DNA from: Sphingobium sp.
GTDB taxonomy: Bacteria; Pseudomonadota; Alphaproteobacteria; Sphingomonadales; Sphingomonadaceae
NCBI GenBank assembly: GCA_017745115.1
Contig: JAGIAA010000005.1
Coordinates: 55,889 to 119,888 of the forward strand
Direction: 5' to 3'
DNA length: 64,000 nt
Under the pieces are notes generated by a model that saw nothing but the letters and a program-made list of their open reading frames with translations, did no database searches and had not been told where the DNA came from. Position numbers and translations under genes: made by a program. Each line of letters opens with the position of its first letter. Position 1 is the stretch's first letter. Shown here piece by piece: positions 17,578 to 25,098 of the stretch.

Positions 17578-18689
17578 GCCGCCACCTTGGCAAGGCGCCG
17601 ATCGAGCACCAGCAGATGGTCACGCAGCCCCTTGATGTGCGCTGGCGTGTTCTGAACCTCGTTCCAGTTCCAGCCGAGCGCTTCCCAGCGGCCCTGGGTC
17701 CAGCGGCAGGACGGCGCGATCCGCTGCAGCGAGGCGCGCACTTCCGCCGCGGGATCGGCCATGCTGTCGGCGCGGATCATGATCTGATCCATCAGCGCGC
17801 CCATTACGCGGATGCCCACCGAATGCATCAACCGGCTCTGCTCCGCGGGCTTCCCCCATGCGTCGCGGAAGACATCGCGCACCGCCGACCAATAATGGAC
17901 GAGCGCGCGGTACATCGCATTGGTGTCGGCGTTCTTGCCGTTCCCCTTATATTGGCCGAGCGCACCCGAACCGTCGCGCAGGCTCCCCGCGATTGCCTGG
18001 GTTAGCGCCGAGTCGGTGATGACGGCGCCGCTCCCTTTCGACGACGGCCGCCGCAGCAATCCGTAGAAGGGGGACTTGGGATCTTCGGCGAGCTCGGCGC
18101 AGAGCGCGCTCGGCAGTTGGCGCGCGGCGAGATCGCGCGGCAGGACAACGCCGACCTCTGGCAGCAGCTCATCGATCAGGCGCGCGGACAAACCTTTGAC
18201 CTTGTTCACGAGGATGAATTGCTCCCGAAGCGTGCGCAGGTCGCGGCTGACGAACCCAACCACCGGCACCACGATGTTCTTGTCCTTCGCTTGGGCGAGC
18301 GCGAGCGAACGCTGCTGACCGTCAACGATCCAGGCCACCCGCTCATTCTCGGGCAGAACCGGCAGCTTAAGCACGCCGCCCTGGCTCAGGTCTGCGCAAT
18401 CCTTGGGCGGTTTGCCGCCGTTCAACTGGAAGCTGACGTCGGGCGCCAGCGCCAGGATGATCGCATTCGGAAAGAGCACCGGCCCGGTGTCGAGGAAATC
18501 GACGATCTCTTTAACGTGCTTCTTGATCTCAGGGCGCTGGAAGCCCTCGAGCTTGCCGTCCTTGCGCTCGATCCGCGAAATATCGGCGATCCGCGCGATG
18601 TCCGCGCCGCGCAGGAAGAAGCTGTAGATTGCAACGCCGTCGCCCTGAATCGCCCGGGTCGCACGAACCTGCAGGATTTCCTCGGTCAT
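17574..18689 (-). CDS. DGQQR (DpdB/DndB-like) protein, copy 1
   Basis: This 371-residue protein is a paralogue of the one at 15186-16292. It has LEGFQRPEIKKHVKEIVDFL and VAWIVDGQQRSLALAQ with DGQQR at 123-127, then FILVNKVKGLSARLIDELLP and a C-terminal part with RLMHSVGIRVMG. Both copies share GFQRP, the DGQQR motif, the F-x-L-[IV]-N segment and the ELLP region, but are otherwise well diverged, so the duplication is old. It is four bases overlapped with both the first gene and dpdA. DpdB proteins are thought to be ATP- or DNA-binding partners of DpdA. Which copy does this here is not known. Confidence 0.85.
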   Translation of the reverse strand: MTEEILQVRATRAIQGDGVAIYSFFLRGADIARIADISRIERKDGKLEGFQRPEIKKHVKEIVDFLDTGPVLFPNAIILALAPDVSFQLNGGKPPKDCADLSQGGVLKLPVLPENERVAWIVDGQQRSLALAQAKDKNIVVPVVGFVSRDLRTLREQFILVNKVKGLSARLIDELLPEVGVVLPRDLAARQLPSALCAELAEDPKSPFYGLLRRPSSKGSGAVITDSALTQAIAGSLRDGSGALGQYKGNGKNADTNAMYRALVHYWSAVRDVFRDAWGKPAEQSRLMHSVGIRVMGALMDQIMIRADSMADPAAEVRASLQRIAPSCRWTQGRWEALGWNWNEVQNTPAHIKGLRDHLLVLDRRLAKVAA

Positions 18690-19600
18690 TGGGTGCTCTC
18701 CCGCTCGGCGCGCATCGCGCTCACCAGCCGCGCGAAGCGGCCCTGCTCGCAGGCGATGCCGAGATCGTCGCGCAGGATCCTCAGCAGCCGCGTCGTCCGT
18801 CCGCCGGCGGCCTCCCAGTGCTGCGCGACAATCTCCCTCAGTTCGTCATCGCTGCGTCGCTCGCCGATCCGAACCGGTCTTGCCGTCCATGGCGACAAGG
18901 CCGCTTGGACGGCTGCATCGTGCGCAACGACGTTGCCCTGCTCGTGACCAGGCAGGACCTGTTCGACGAAATGGCATGCGGCGCGTGCAGCGAAGTCCGA
19001 ACGTGTGCCGGCATGGTCGTCCGCCCCCTCCAGCCGATCGTCATAGGTCAGCGTCCAAGGCGCCAGGGATTCCAGCACGGACCCGCGACGCTGGATTATG
19101 CGCAGCTGTGGCCGCACCGTCTCGGGCAGCGCGAGCAGGTCGGCTTCGACCATCACCAGATAGGGCTGCGGTAGCGCGACCACCACCAGGCCGTCCGTTA
19201 CGTTCACGATATCGGCGAGCGAGGCCGAGAAGGAGGAATTGGCAGTGAGCCATTGCCACCAGCTTGCCGCAGACGTGTCGCCGTCGATCCGCGCAAGGAT
19301 GTTGTCGTCGCCGCCGGGCGCGACGGTCATGCCGTAGCTCGGCACCGCTTCGGTTGAGCGCACCCACCCGAGTCCCGCCGAGGCGAAGAGGAGCTCCGCG
19401 CCGATCGCTCGCGCCGCCCGCTCGGCATCGCGCACGCTCCGCCCACAATAGAGCTCGGCGGCCGGCTTTCTCGGCAGAGGCGCTAACCGCTTGAACCAAT
19501 CACGGCCTACCACCTCAATCGCGCCCGACGAGAGGCTTCCTGCGACTATCTCAGCCGTTGGGCGCTTGCGGTTGGAACAGGAAGCAATCAGCAGCGGCAT
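18686..19600 (-). CDS. CSxxK (DUF6884-like) protein, first gene of the 7-deazaguanine operon
   Basis: This 304-residue protein begins MPLLIASCSNRKRP (Cys8, Ser9, Lys12). It continues with AAELYCGRSVRDA, LLFASAGLGWVRS and VPSYGMTV, the pattern of DUF6884 and related YaaA-like domains. A C-terminal part with VAQHWEAAGGRTTRLLRILRD looks like a small helical or winged-helix domain. A CSxxK domain also occurs in archaeosine synthase (ArcS), which elaborates preQ0 in tRNA. This gives a possible role in tailoring the 7-deazaguanine base, but no activity can be read from the sequence. It leads the operon and overlaps the next gene by four bases. Confidence 0.7.
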   Translation of the reverse strand: MPLLIASCSNRKRPTAEIVAGSLSSGAIEVVGRDWFKRLAPLPRKPAAELYCGRSVRDAERAARAIGAELLFASAGLGWVRSTEAVPSYGMTVAPGGDDNILARIDGDTSAASWWQWLTANSSFSASLADIVNVTDGLVVVALPQPYLVMVEADLLALPETVRPQLRIIQRRGSVLESLAPWTLTYDDRLEGADDHAGTRSDFAARAACHFVEQVLPGHEQGNVVAHDAAVQAALSPWTARPVRIGERRSDDELREIVAQHWEAAGGRTTRLLRILRDDLGIACEQGRFARLVSAMRAERESTQ

Positions 19601-19922
19601 TGGGGTGAGAAACCCTTCCTTTCATTCCTCATTCGTTCCCCTATAAGTACCATAGCCCCGGATCGCCAGCACGTATTAACTCGGCTTATCGCGATTCAAA
19701 ACGGGTGATAAGTTGCCTATAGGGTTGCGTGAATTGGCGCATAAATTCTGTTGAACTGGCTCTCGATCGAGGGCTGAGTAACGTGTTCACCCCCTTCAAC
19801 CTTTGGGGTCTGGCCTCTAGGGCATTGCATCGTTTGCTTTAGGTATGCACAGGATATACTTCGCGCCTGTAATTCAAGGCATAGCCCTTGAGAGGCATTA
19901 AAAATTATGATACAAGTAGCCT
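19601..19922. promoter_or_regulatory. Divergent promoter region of the 7-deazaguanine operon and abiE
   Basis: These 322 bases are clearly more AT-rich than the flanks and contain no gene. Both the leftward nine-gene operon (start 19600) and the rightward abiEi gene (start 19923) must start transcription here. A short dyad CTTATC at 19685-19690 with GATAAG at 19708-19713 is a possible operator. No confident -35/-10 pair was assigned. Confidence 0.55.
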
Positions 19923-20693
19923 ATGGGCATATCACGGTCAGGAAAGCTAAGGTCTCTGCTTGACGCTTGGGAACCACACAGCGTCGCGACCAGCGCCTAT
20001 CTCAAGACTCTCGGAATAACGCCGCAAGACCTTCAGAATTACACGTCGTCACGCTGGCTGACCCCGCTCGGCCGTGGCGCCTACAAGCGGCCCATGGAGA
20101 CAGTGACGTGGCAGGGCTCGCTATATAGCCTTCAGACCCAGCTGCGCATGCCCGTCCACATAGGGGCGCTGACCGCGCTGGAGATGTCGGGCAATAGCCA
20201 CTATGTCCGGTTCGCCAAAACCAAAGCCTATCTCTTCTCGCCGCTCAATGTCGCGCTGCCGCTGTGGTTCAGGACCCACTGGGGCGATGACGTGCGGCAT
20301 GTCCAGACCAAGCTCCTGCCGCCCGACCTGGGGTTAGCCGAGCAGCAAGCGCCCGAGGGCTTTGTCCTTAAGACCTCGACTGCCGAGCGCGCGGTGCTTG
20401 AGTTGCTTCACCTCGCTCCCAAGGAATTCGACCTCGTCGAGGCAGGGATGATCATCGAGAGTATGACCTCAATACGGCCAAAACTCATGCAGGATCTGCT
20501 GGAGCAATGCACCTCCATCAAGGTGCGCAGGCTATTCCTCTACCTTGCCGAACGCGCCAACCTGCCCGTCATGCGCAATCTCGAAACGGATCGGATCGAT
20601 CTTGGAAGCGGAGATCGGAGCCTCGTGCCGAACGGGCGCTATGTCGCAAAATATCAGCTGCTGCTCCCCAAGGAACTGGTCGACCGTGGTTGA
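19923..20693 (+). CDS. abiEi: AbiEi-family antitoxin/regulator (type IV toxin-antitoxin)
   Basis: The 256-residue protein has an N-terminal winged-helix part (SAYLKTLGITPQDLQNYTSSRWLTPLGRGAYKRP) typical of AbiEi, then GALTALEMSGNSHYV and a helical C-terminal domain (LKTSTAERAVLELLHLAP). AbiEi represses its own operon and neutralises the AbiEii toxin without binding it, and the pair gives abortive phage resistance. Its end overlaps the toxin start by eight bases. It lies back to back with the 7-deazaguanine operon, which makes a small defence cluster. No good Shine-Dalgarno is seen before the ATG. Confidence 0.9.
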   Translation: MGISRSGKLRSLLDAWEPHSVATSAYLKTLGITPQDLQNYTSSRWLTPLGRGAYKRPMETVTWQGSLYSLQTQLRMPVHIGALTALEMSGNSHYVRFAKTKAYLFSPLNVALPLWFRTHWGDDVRHVQTKLLPPDLGLAEQQAPEGFVLKTSTAERAVLELLHLAPKEFDLVEAGMIIESMTSIRPKLMQDLLEQCTSIKVRRLFLYLAERANLPVMRNLETDRIDLGSGDRSLVPNGRYVAKYQLLLPKELVDRG

Positions 20694-21606
20694 ACCCTAT
20701 CGCGACCAGGTTCGCCTCCTGCTCGACATCCTTCCGCTGGTGATGGCGGAGCCGGTCTTCGCGCTGAAGGGCGGCACCGCTATCAACCTGTTCGAATGGG
20801 ATATGCCCCGCCTCTCGGTCGATATCGACCTTACCTATCTTCCCAACCATAATCGCAAGGAGTCGCTCGCTGCGATCGGCGAAGCCCTGGCGCGCATAGG
20901 TGTCGAGATCGAGCGGCGATTGCCGCCGACCCGCGTCACCCAGGCGCGACAGGGCGGCGAGGGCATGGAGGTGAAGCTCAATTGCCAGCGCATCCGCACG
21001 CAGGTGAAGATCGAGGTCAATCCGTCCCTCCGTGGTCACCTCTTGCCGGTGCGCGACTTGGCCTGCTCTGACCAGGTGCAGGAACAGTTCGAAGCCTTCG
21101 TGGAGGCGCGATGCGTGTCACATGGCGAGTTGTTCGGCGGAAAGATATGCGCGGCGCTTGATCGGCAGCACCCCCGCGACCTGTTTGACGTCAGGCGTCT
21201 GCTCGACCGGGAGGGCCTGACGGACGAGGTTCGCCTGGGCGCAATCGCCGGCTTCGTCAGCCACGGCCGACCGATCGCCGAACTCGTCGATCCCGCGCGC
21301 AAGGATCAGAGCGAAACTTTCCGATCCCAGTTCGAGGGAATGCCGTTCGAGCCTTTCACCTATGACGATCACCAGGCAACGCTCGAGCACCTGGTCAACG
21401 CGCTGCGCGGATCGTTCACCGATGACGACCGTACCTTTCTCTTGTCCTTCGAGGCCGGCGATCCGGACTGGAGCCGCTTTCCAATCGCAACCTTGGCCGA
21501 GTTGCCCGCGCCGCAGTTCAAACTGATGAACATCCGCAAATTTCGCGAAGCCAGCCCGGAGCGCCACAAGACGGTTCTCGGCGCGCTGGAGAAGTCGCTG
21601 GCATAG
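20686..21606 (+). CDS. abiEii: AbiEii-family nucleotidyltransferase toxin
   Basis: The 306-residue protein has FALKGGTAINLFEWDMPRLS followed by VDIDLTY, the nucleotidyltransferase motif GG-x9-12-DxD of AbiEii/MenA toxins, and LNCQRIRTQVKIEVN. GELFGGKICAALDRQHPRDLFDV is the conserved C-terminal substrate region (K-x-CAALxR-x2-RDLFD). GTG at 20686, spaced from AAGGAA, gives the standard N-terminus MVEPYRDQV. Such toxins transfer nucleotides to tRNA and block translation. It is the last gene of the island. Confidence 0.92.
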   Translation: MVEPYRDQVRLLLDILPLVMAEPVFALKGGTAINLFEWDMPRLSVDIDLTYLPNHNRKESLAAIGEALARIGVEIERRLPPTRVTQARQGGEGMEVKLNCQRIRTQVKIEVNPSLRGHLLPVRDLACSDQVQEQFEAFVEARCVSHGELFGGKICAALDRQHPRDLFDVRRLLDREGLTDEVRLGAIAGFVSHGRPIAELVDPARKDQSETFRSQFEGMPFEPFTYDDHQATLEHLVNALRGSFTDDDRTFLLSFEAGDPDWSRFPIATLAELPAPQFKLMNIRKFREASPERHKTVLGALEKSLA

Positions 21607-21626
21607 GGTTTGCCTACCCGCTTTTC

Positions 21627-21656
21627 TGTCCGAAATTTGTAGGTGTATTTCGGACA
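21627..21656. repeat. 10-bp inverted repeat after abiEii
   Basis: TGTCCGAAAT (21627-21636) and its exact complement (21647-21656) flank a 10-base loop, starting 20 bases after the toxin stop. There is no U-tract, so it could be a terminator or a recombinase/attachment-type dyad. Confidence 0.6.
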
Positions 21657-21669
21657 AGCTCAAATCAGT

Positions 21670-21700
21670 CCGATGCTCAAGAGGACTCGAACCGCCCCGT
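21670..21700 (-). other. Possible attachment-site remnant (tRNA T-arm-like)
   Basis: On the minus strand GCGGTTCGAGTCCTC (centre 21683-21693) has the T-loop core GGTTCGAGTCC found in tRNA 3' ends. Four of five stem pairs could form. No full tRNA follows. Many ICEs insert at tRNA 3' ends and leave such a piece, and this copy sits where the island ends. A chance match is possible. Confidence 0.25.
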
Positions 21701-22050
21701 CCATTCACGTCCAGTCTTTTCCACGAATCCAGATCGTGCTAATGATGCCCTTGGCGACTTCGTAAGTCTATGATTTGACAGCGAAATCAATCGCTTAACT
21801 GCCCAGCGATCAAGCTCTTCTGGCACCATTTTCCTGTCCGGCTGCAGCGGCAGGCCGAGGTGTTCGCCCCCGCCGTGCTGATCCAGTCTCCGGCTAAGCT
21901 TCGATAGACTGGATTATCGGGCTGCAGGCGCCAGCCTTATCGCGACCCACTCGCGAGCGAAGCGCCGATGCGCGGCCCACGCCGTGAACAAATCGTCCGG
22001 TTGGGCGTTTCTCGATCGCGGATCGCTGAAACGTCACGAACGGTCGAACC

Positions 22051-22602
22051 ATGAAGACAACTGCTTTCATCCTGGCGCTGAGCTGCGCGCTGACGGCATG
22101 CACCACCGCCACGCCGTATCAGCCGCTCACGCCCGGCACCCGCGCCCAGGGCGGCTATTCCGACATGCGCCTCGAGCGCAATCGGTACCGGGTCACCTTT
22201 GCCGGCAACAGCATGACGTCGCGTGAGACGGTCGAGCGCTATCTGCTGTACCGCGCTGCAGAACTGACGCGGCAGCGCGGCTTCGACTGGTTCGTCATGG
22301 CTGACCGTAACACCGAGCGCCGCAGTCAGACCTATATCGATCGTCCATTTTCCGCGGGGCCCTATGGCTATTGGGGGCCGTCATGGCGCTATCGCGGGCG
22401 TGCGTTCGGCTGGCGGAGCTGGGACCCGTTCTGGGGCGATCCGTTCTGGGATCGCGGCATCGATGTGACCACCGTCGACCAATATGAAGCCAGCGCCGAG
22501 ATCGTCATGCGCCGAGGGCCTAAGCCGGAGAACAATCCGCGTGCGTTCGATGCCGCGGACATCCTCGCCAATCTGGGCCCCACGATCCAACGGCCGCAGT
22601 GA
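22051..22602 (+). CDS. Putative outer-membrane lipoprotein (CC0125/CC1285-like)
   Basis: The 183-residue protein has a lipoprotein signal with lipobox LTAC (MKTTAFILALSCALTAC). It continues with YQPLTPGTRAQGGYSDMRLERNRYRV and AELTRQRGFDWFVMADR. The pattern GYSDxxLxxxxYRVxFxGN and the RGFDWF segment belong to a conserved alphaproteobacterial lipoprotein family. A Gly/Trp/Tyr-rich middle (GPYGYWGPSWRYRG) follows. Function is unknown. It precedes another small lipoprotein gene by 31 bases, so the two may be an operon. This is the first core gene after the island. Confidence 0.75.
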   Translation: MKTTAFILALSCALTACTTATPYQPLTPGTRAQGGYSDMRLERNRYRVTFAGNSMTSRETVERYLLYRAAELTRQRGFDWFVMADRNTERRSQTYIDRPFSAGPYGYWGPSWRYRGRAFGWRSWDPFWGDPFWDRGIDVTTVDQYEASAEIVMRRGPKPENNPRAFDAADILANLGPTIQRPQ

Positions 22603-22633
22603 AAGCGCGCCATCCGCAAACAGGGAGATGATC

Positions 22634-22891
22634 ATGAGAAAGTGCAGGACTCGCCTGGGAATGGCGCTGCTCGGCGGCGCGTCGGCGCTCGCTCTGAATG
22701 GCTGTCAAAGGCCTGCTGGGCAAAACGGAACCGAAGCGAATGTTGGCGGCAATCAGGCGATGTCGCAAAATCCCAACGCAATGAGCGAGTCCGGTATGCC
22801 CAGGACCGGCAACACATCGCTCAACGAACTCGCGCCAAATGCTTCCAACGAATATTCGAATGGGACCGACGACATAGCGACGCCGAAATAA
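22634..22891 (+). CDS. Small lipoprotein of unknown function
   Basis: The 85-residue product starts with MRKCRTRLGMALLGGASA and a lipobox LNGC, then has an Asn-, Gly- and Thr-rich mature part (GGNQAMSQNPNAMSESG). The ATG at 22634 fits GGGAG 8 bases upstream; an ATG at 22628 is the alternative. It ends in one-base overlap with an in-frame ATG of the next gene. No family is recognised. Low-complexity composition suggests a cell-envelope protein with no fixed fold. Confidence 0.6.
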   Translation: MRKCRTRLGMALLGGASALALNGCQRPAGQNGTEANVGGNQAMSQNPNAMSESGMPRTGNTSLNELAPNASNEYSNGTDDIATPK

Positions 22892-22908
22892 TGAAGGAGG
22901 TGAGGGCG

Positions 22909-23562
22909 TTGTCGGACGTTGCCCGGATCGATCGAGGGGCCAGGCGCGATACTGACCCGACGGAAAAGACGTCAGGCCTAGCAGCGTTCGCAGCGCGCTT
23001 CCTGAAGGCACCAACTGTTGTCGGCTCGCCATTTCCTTCTTCTGCCGGCATGGTGCATCGCTTGCTGAGCAATCTGCGATGGCAAGAGATCGGGACGTTC
23101 GTGGAGTTCGGCCCCGGTACCGGGGCCTTCACGCGCTACGCCTTGCAGCATTTGCGGCCCGACGCTCGGCTGATCGCTCTCGACACGGAAAAGCCGTTCA
23201 TCGATCTCTTGCGAAAGAGCATCACCGACCCACGCCTGGTTGCAGTGGAAGGCTCCGCTCTCGACGTTGCGGACATCGCCAGAGCGGCCGGGGCCAGCAG
23301 GATCGATTGTGTCCTGTCCGGCCTCCCATTTTCCGCGCTTCCGGAGGTGGATCGGGGCCTCATCGTGCATCGCAGCGCGGCGATGATGAGCAAGGCGGGC
23401 GTGTTCCTAGCTTATCAGGTGCGCCGGGCGATTGAGAGGCCGCTCAGCGAAAGCTTCGCCCGGGTCGAACGGCACTATCATTTCTGGAACATGCCGCCGT
23501 GCCACCTGTATCGTGCGACGAGCCCGAAGAGCTCTGCCGATATCTCGGCGGATGATCGCTGA
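22909..23562 (+). CDS. SAM-dependent methyltransferase, PmtA/rRNA-dimethylase-like
   Basis: This protein of about 217 residues has the SAM-binding motif FVEFGPGTGAFTRYAL, LIALDTEKPF, VEGSALDVAD and the motif CVLSGLPFSALP. Together these are typical of phospholipid N-methyltransferase (PmtA) and related membrane-lipid methyltransferases. The start is a TTG at 22909 because AAGGAGGTG (22894-22902) lies six bases upstream. The in-frame ATG at 22891 has no such site and overlaps the previous stop. PmtA makes phosphatidylcholine from phosphatidylethanolamine. The substrate here is inferred from family resemblance only. Confidence 0.75.
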   Translation: MSDVARIDRGARRDTDPTEKTSGLAAFAARFLKAPTVVGSPFPSSAGMVHRLLSNLRWQEIGTFVEFGPGTGAFTRYALQHLRPDARLIALDTEKPFIDLLRKSITDPRLVAVEGSALDVADIARAAGASRIDCVLSGLPFSALPEVDRGLIVHRSAAMMSKAGVFLAYQVRRAIERPLSESFARVERHYHFWNMPPCHLYRATSPKSSADISADDR

Positions 23563-23671
23563 GGCGCCCTCCCGGCAAGTCTGCCGCACCGATCGACTTA
23601 ACGTTTATCAAAGCGCGGAACCGGTCGATGCCGCCCTCGTTTGAGATGTATCCCTCTGAAACAAGGTCAGT

Positions 23672-24355
23672 ATGTTCATCGACATCAAGCGGGCGCATCG
23701 GTTGCAGCAAAAGTTCGCGGACTTCATCCAGGCACAAGACTTCCCCTGCGTCGGCGCCAAGTCGGCCCTTGCACACGGCACGCTCAAATCCGTTGTTTGC
23801 CTGTCGATCACGAGCACGTGGGACGATCTTCGCATCCATAACGAACTGATGGACTGGGCGGCCGCCTACAGGGAAGAGCCCGGCCTGTTCCGGAGCTTGG
23901 CCTTCATCTTCGATGAAGCGCCGAATTTGAGCGAACGGGACTTCGAAGGAGCCATGTGGGACCGCATCCAGTCCTTCGCGGACAAGGATGCGTGGCTGGA
24001 CATCCCCTATGACGAGCGCGTGAGCAGCAAGCCCGACGATCCCCATTTCTCCCTGAGTTTCGGCGGCGAAGCCTTTTTCGTCGTCGGGCTTCATCCGAAT
24101 TCCAGCCGGCCGGCGCGGCGCTTTTCCAATCCCGTGATGGTTTTCAACATTCACGATCAATTCGAGCGGCTGCGGTCCGAAGGCCGCTATGAACCGATCA
24201 GAGCCAAGATACTCGAGCGCGACGAGCGGCTCGCGGGGTCGGTCAATCCGATGCTGGCGCGGCATGGCGAGGCCAGTGAAGCGGCGCAATATAGCGGGCG
24301 GCTTGTCGAGGATGGATGGCGCTGCCCCTTTCATGATCCGAGGTCGGAGACATGA
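23672..24355 (+). CDS. YqcI/YcgG-family protein (GntA-like heme-dependent oxygenase)
   Basis: The 227-residue protein begins MFIDIKRAHRLQQKFADFI and carries FPCVGAKSALAHG, FDEAPNLSERDFEGAMWDRI and GLHPNSSRPARRFSNPVMVFN, all conserved in the YqcI/YcgG family. A member (GntA) is a heme-dependent N-hydroxylase of guanitoxin biosynthesis, so this may oxidise an amino acid- or guanidine-like compound. The following gene overlaps it by four bases (ATGA) and is a DUF1989 protein. The two families often pair up, which suggests one small pathway. Substrate is unknown. Confidence 0.82.
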   Translation: MFIDIKRAHRLQQKFADFIQAQDFPCVGAKSALAHGTLKSVVCLSITSTWDDLRIHNELMDWAAAYREEPGLFRSLAFIFDEAPNLSERDFEGAMWDRIQSFADKDAWLDIPYDERVSSKPDDPHFSLSFGGEAFFVVGLHPNSSRPARRFSNPVMVFNIHDQFERLRSEGRYEPIRAKILERDERLAGSVNPMLARHGEASEAAQYSGRLVEDGWRCPFHDPRSET

Positions 24356-24945
24356 CCGCTACGCTGCGCATAGCGCCGCGTTCCGGCGTGGCCTTCTTGC
24401 TCCGCAAGGGCCAGCGTCTGACCGTCATCGACGCGGAAGGCACGCAGGTCGCCGACCTGCTGGCATATTGCCGGGACGACGTGCGCGAGGTCATCAGCAA
24501 TGGGCGCACGCTGGATTATGAAGAGACGATCCGGCTCACGAGCGGCAACAGGCTGTGGTCCAACCGCTCCCGCCCCTTGCTCACGATCGAGGCGGACACC
24601 GTCGGCGTCCACGACTTCCTGCTCACGCCATGCAGCACCGATACCTTCATCCATTTCTATCCGGACAAGCCCGTTCATCGCGGCTGCTTCGGCAATCTCG
24701 CCGAAGCCCTGGCGCCTTACGGCATCGGGCCGGACGACATTCCGGTCGCCTTCAATTGCTTCATGAACGTGCCGGTCGATGCAGTGGGGAAAATCTCGGT
24801 CGAACCGCCGCTGAGCAAGGCTGGCGACGAAATCACGTTTCGCGCGGAACAGGACCTCATCATCGGGCTGACGGCCTGCTCCGCTTATGCCAGCAACGGC
24901 GGCAGCTTCAAGCCGATCGATTATCGCATCGACGATGCCGATTAA
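24352..24945 (+). CDS. DUF1989 (urea carboxylase-associated) family protein
   Basis: The 197-residue protein has RSGVAFLLRKGQRLTVIDAEG near its start, then GVHDFLLTPCSTDTF and FNCFMNVPVDAVGKISVEPP, and ends with LTACSAYASNGGSFKPIDYRI. These are conserved blocks of the DUF1989 family, also called urea carboxylase-associated protein. Members occur with guanidine or urea metabolism genes. It shares a four-base overlap with the YqcI/YcgG gene and is followed about 150 bases on by a MarR regulator. Function is unknown. Confidence 0.85.
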   Translation: MTATLRIAPRSGVAFLLRKGQRLTVIDAEGTQVADLLAYCRDDVREVISNGRTLDYEETIRLTSGNRLWSNRSRPLLTIEADTVGVHDFLLTPCSTDTFIHFYPDKPVHRGCFGNLAEALAPYGIGPDDIPVAFNCFMNVPVDAVGKISVEPPLSKAGDEITFRAEQDLIIGLTACSAYASNGGSFKPIDYRIDDAD

Positions 24946-25098
24946 CCTCGAATACGAGACGTTCGGATTGATCGATCCGGCCCAGAAATGCGCCCATCTC
25001 AATTCCTTCTGTCACCCAATGTCACCTTCGCTTATCGTTTGGCTTCGGGCACCGACCGGTCCGGCCTCGCATGGGGTTCGCGCGCAGAAGGAAGATGG

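Larger units (their letters stand above)
21607..22050. other. Boundary region between the mobile island and core DNA
   Basis: No confident gene is present in these 444 bases. It holds the hairpin at 21627-21656 and a sequence like a tRNA T-arm on the minus strand at 21683-21693. A short minus-strand open frame (21677 to about 21915) ends in RFESS; I could not recognise it and do not call it. Base composition and gene types change across this stretch, so an element end is expected here. Confidence 0.5.

Noticed and set aside
21677..21915. Short minus-strand frame ending RFESS at the island edge
   Set aside because: No recognisable family and no good start or ribosome site. It may be a remnant, so it is only described in the gap entry.
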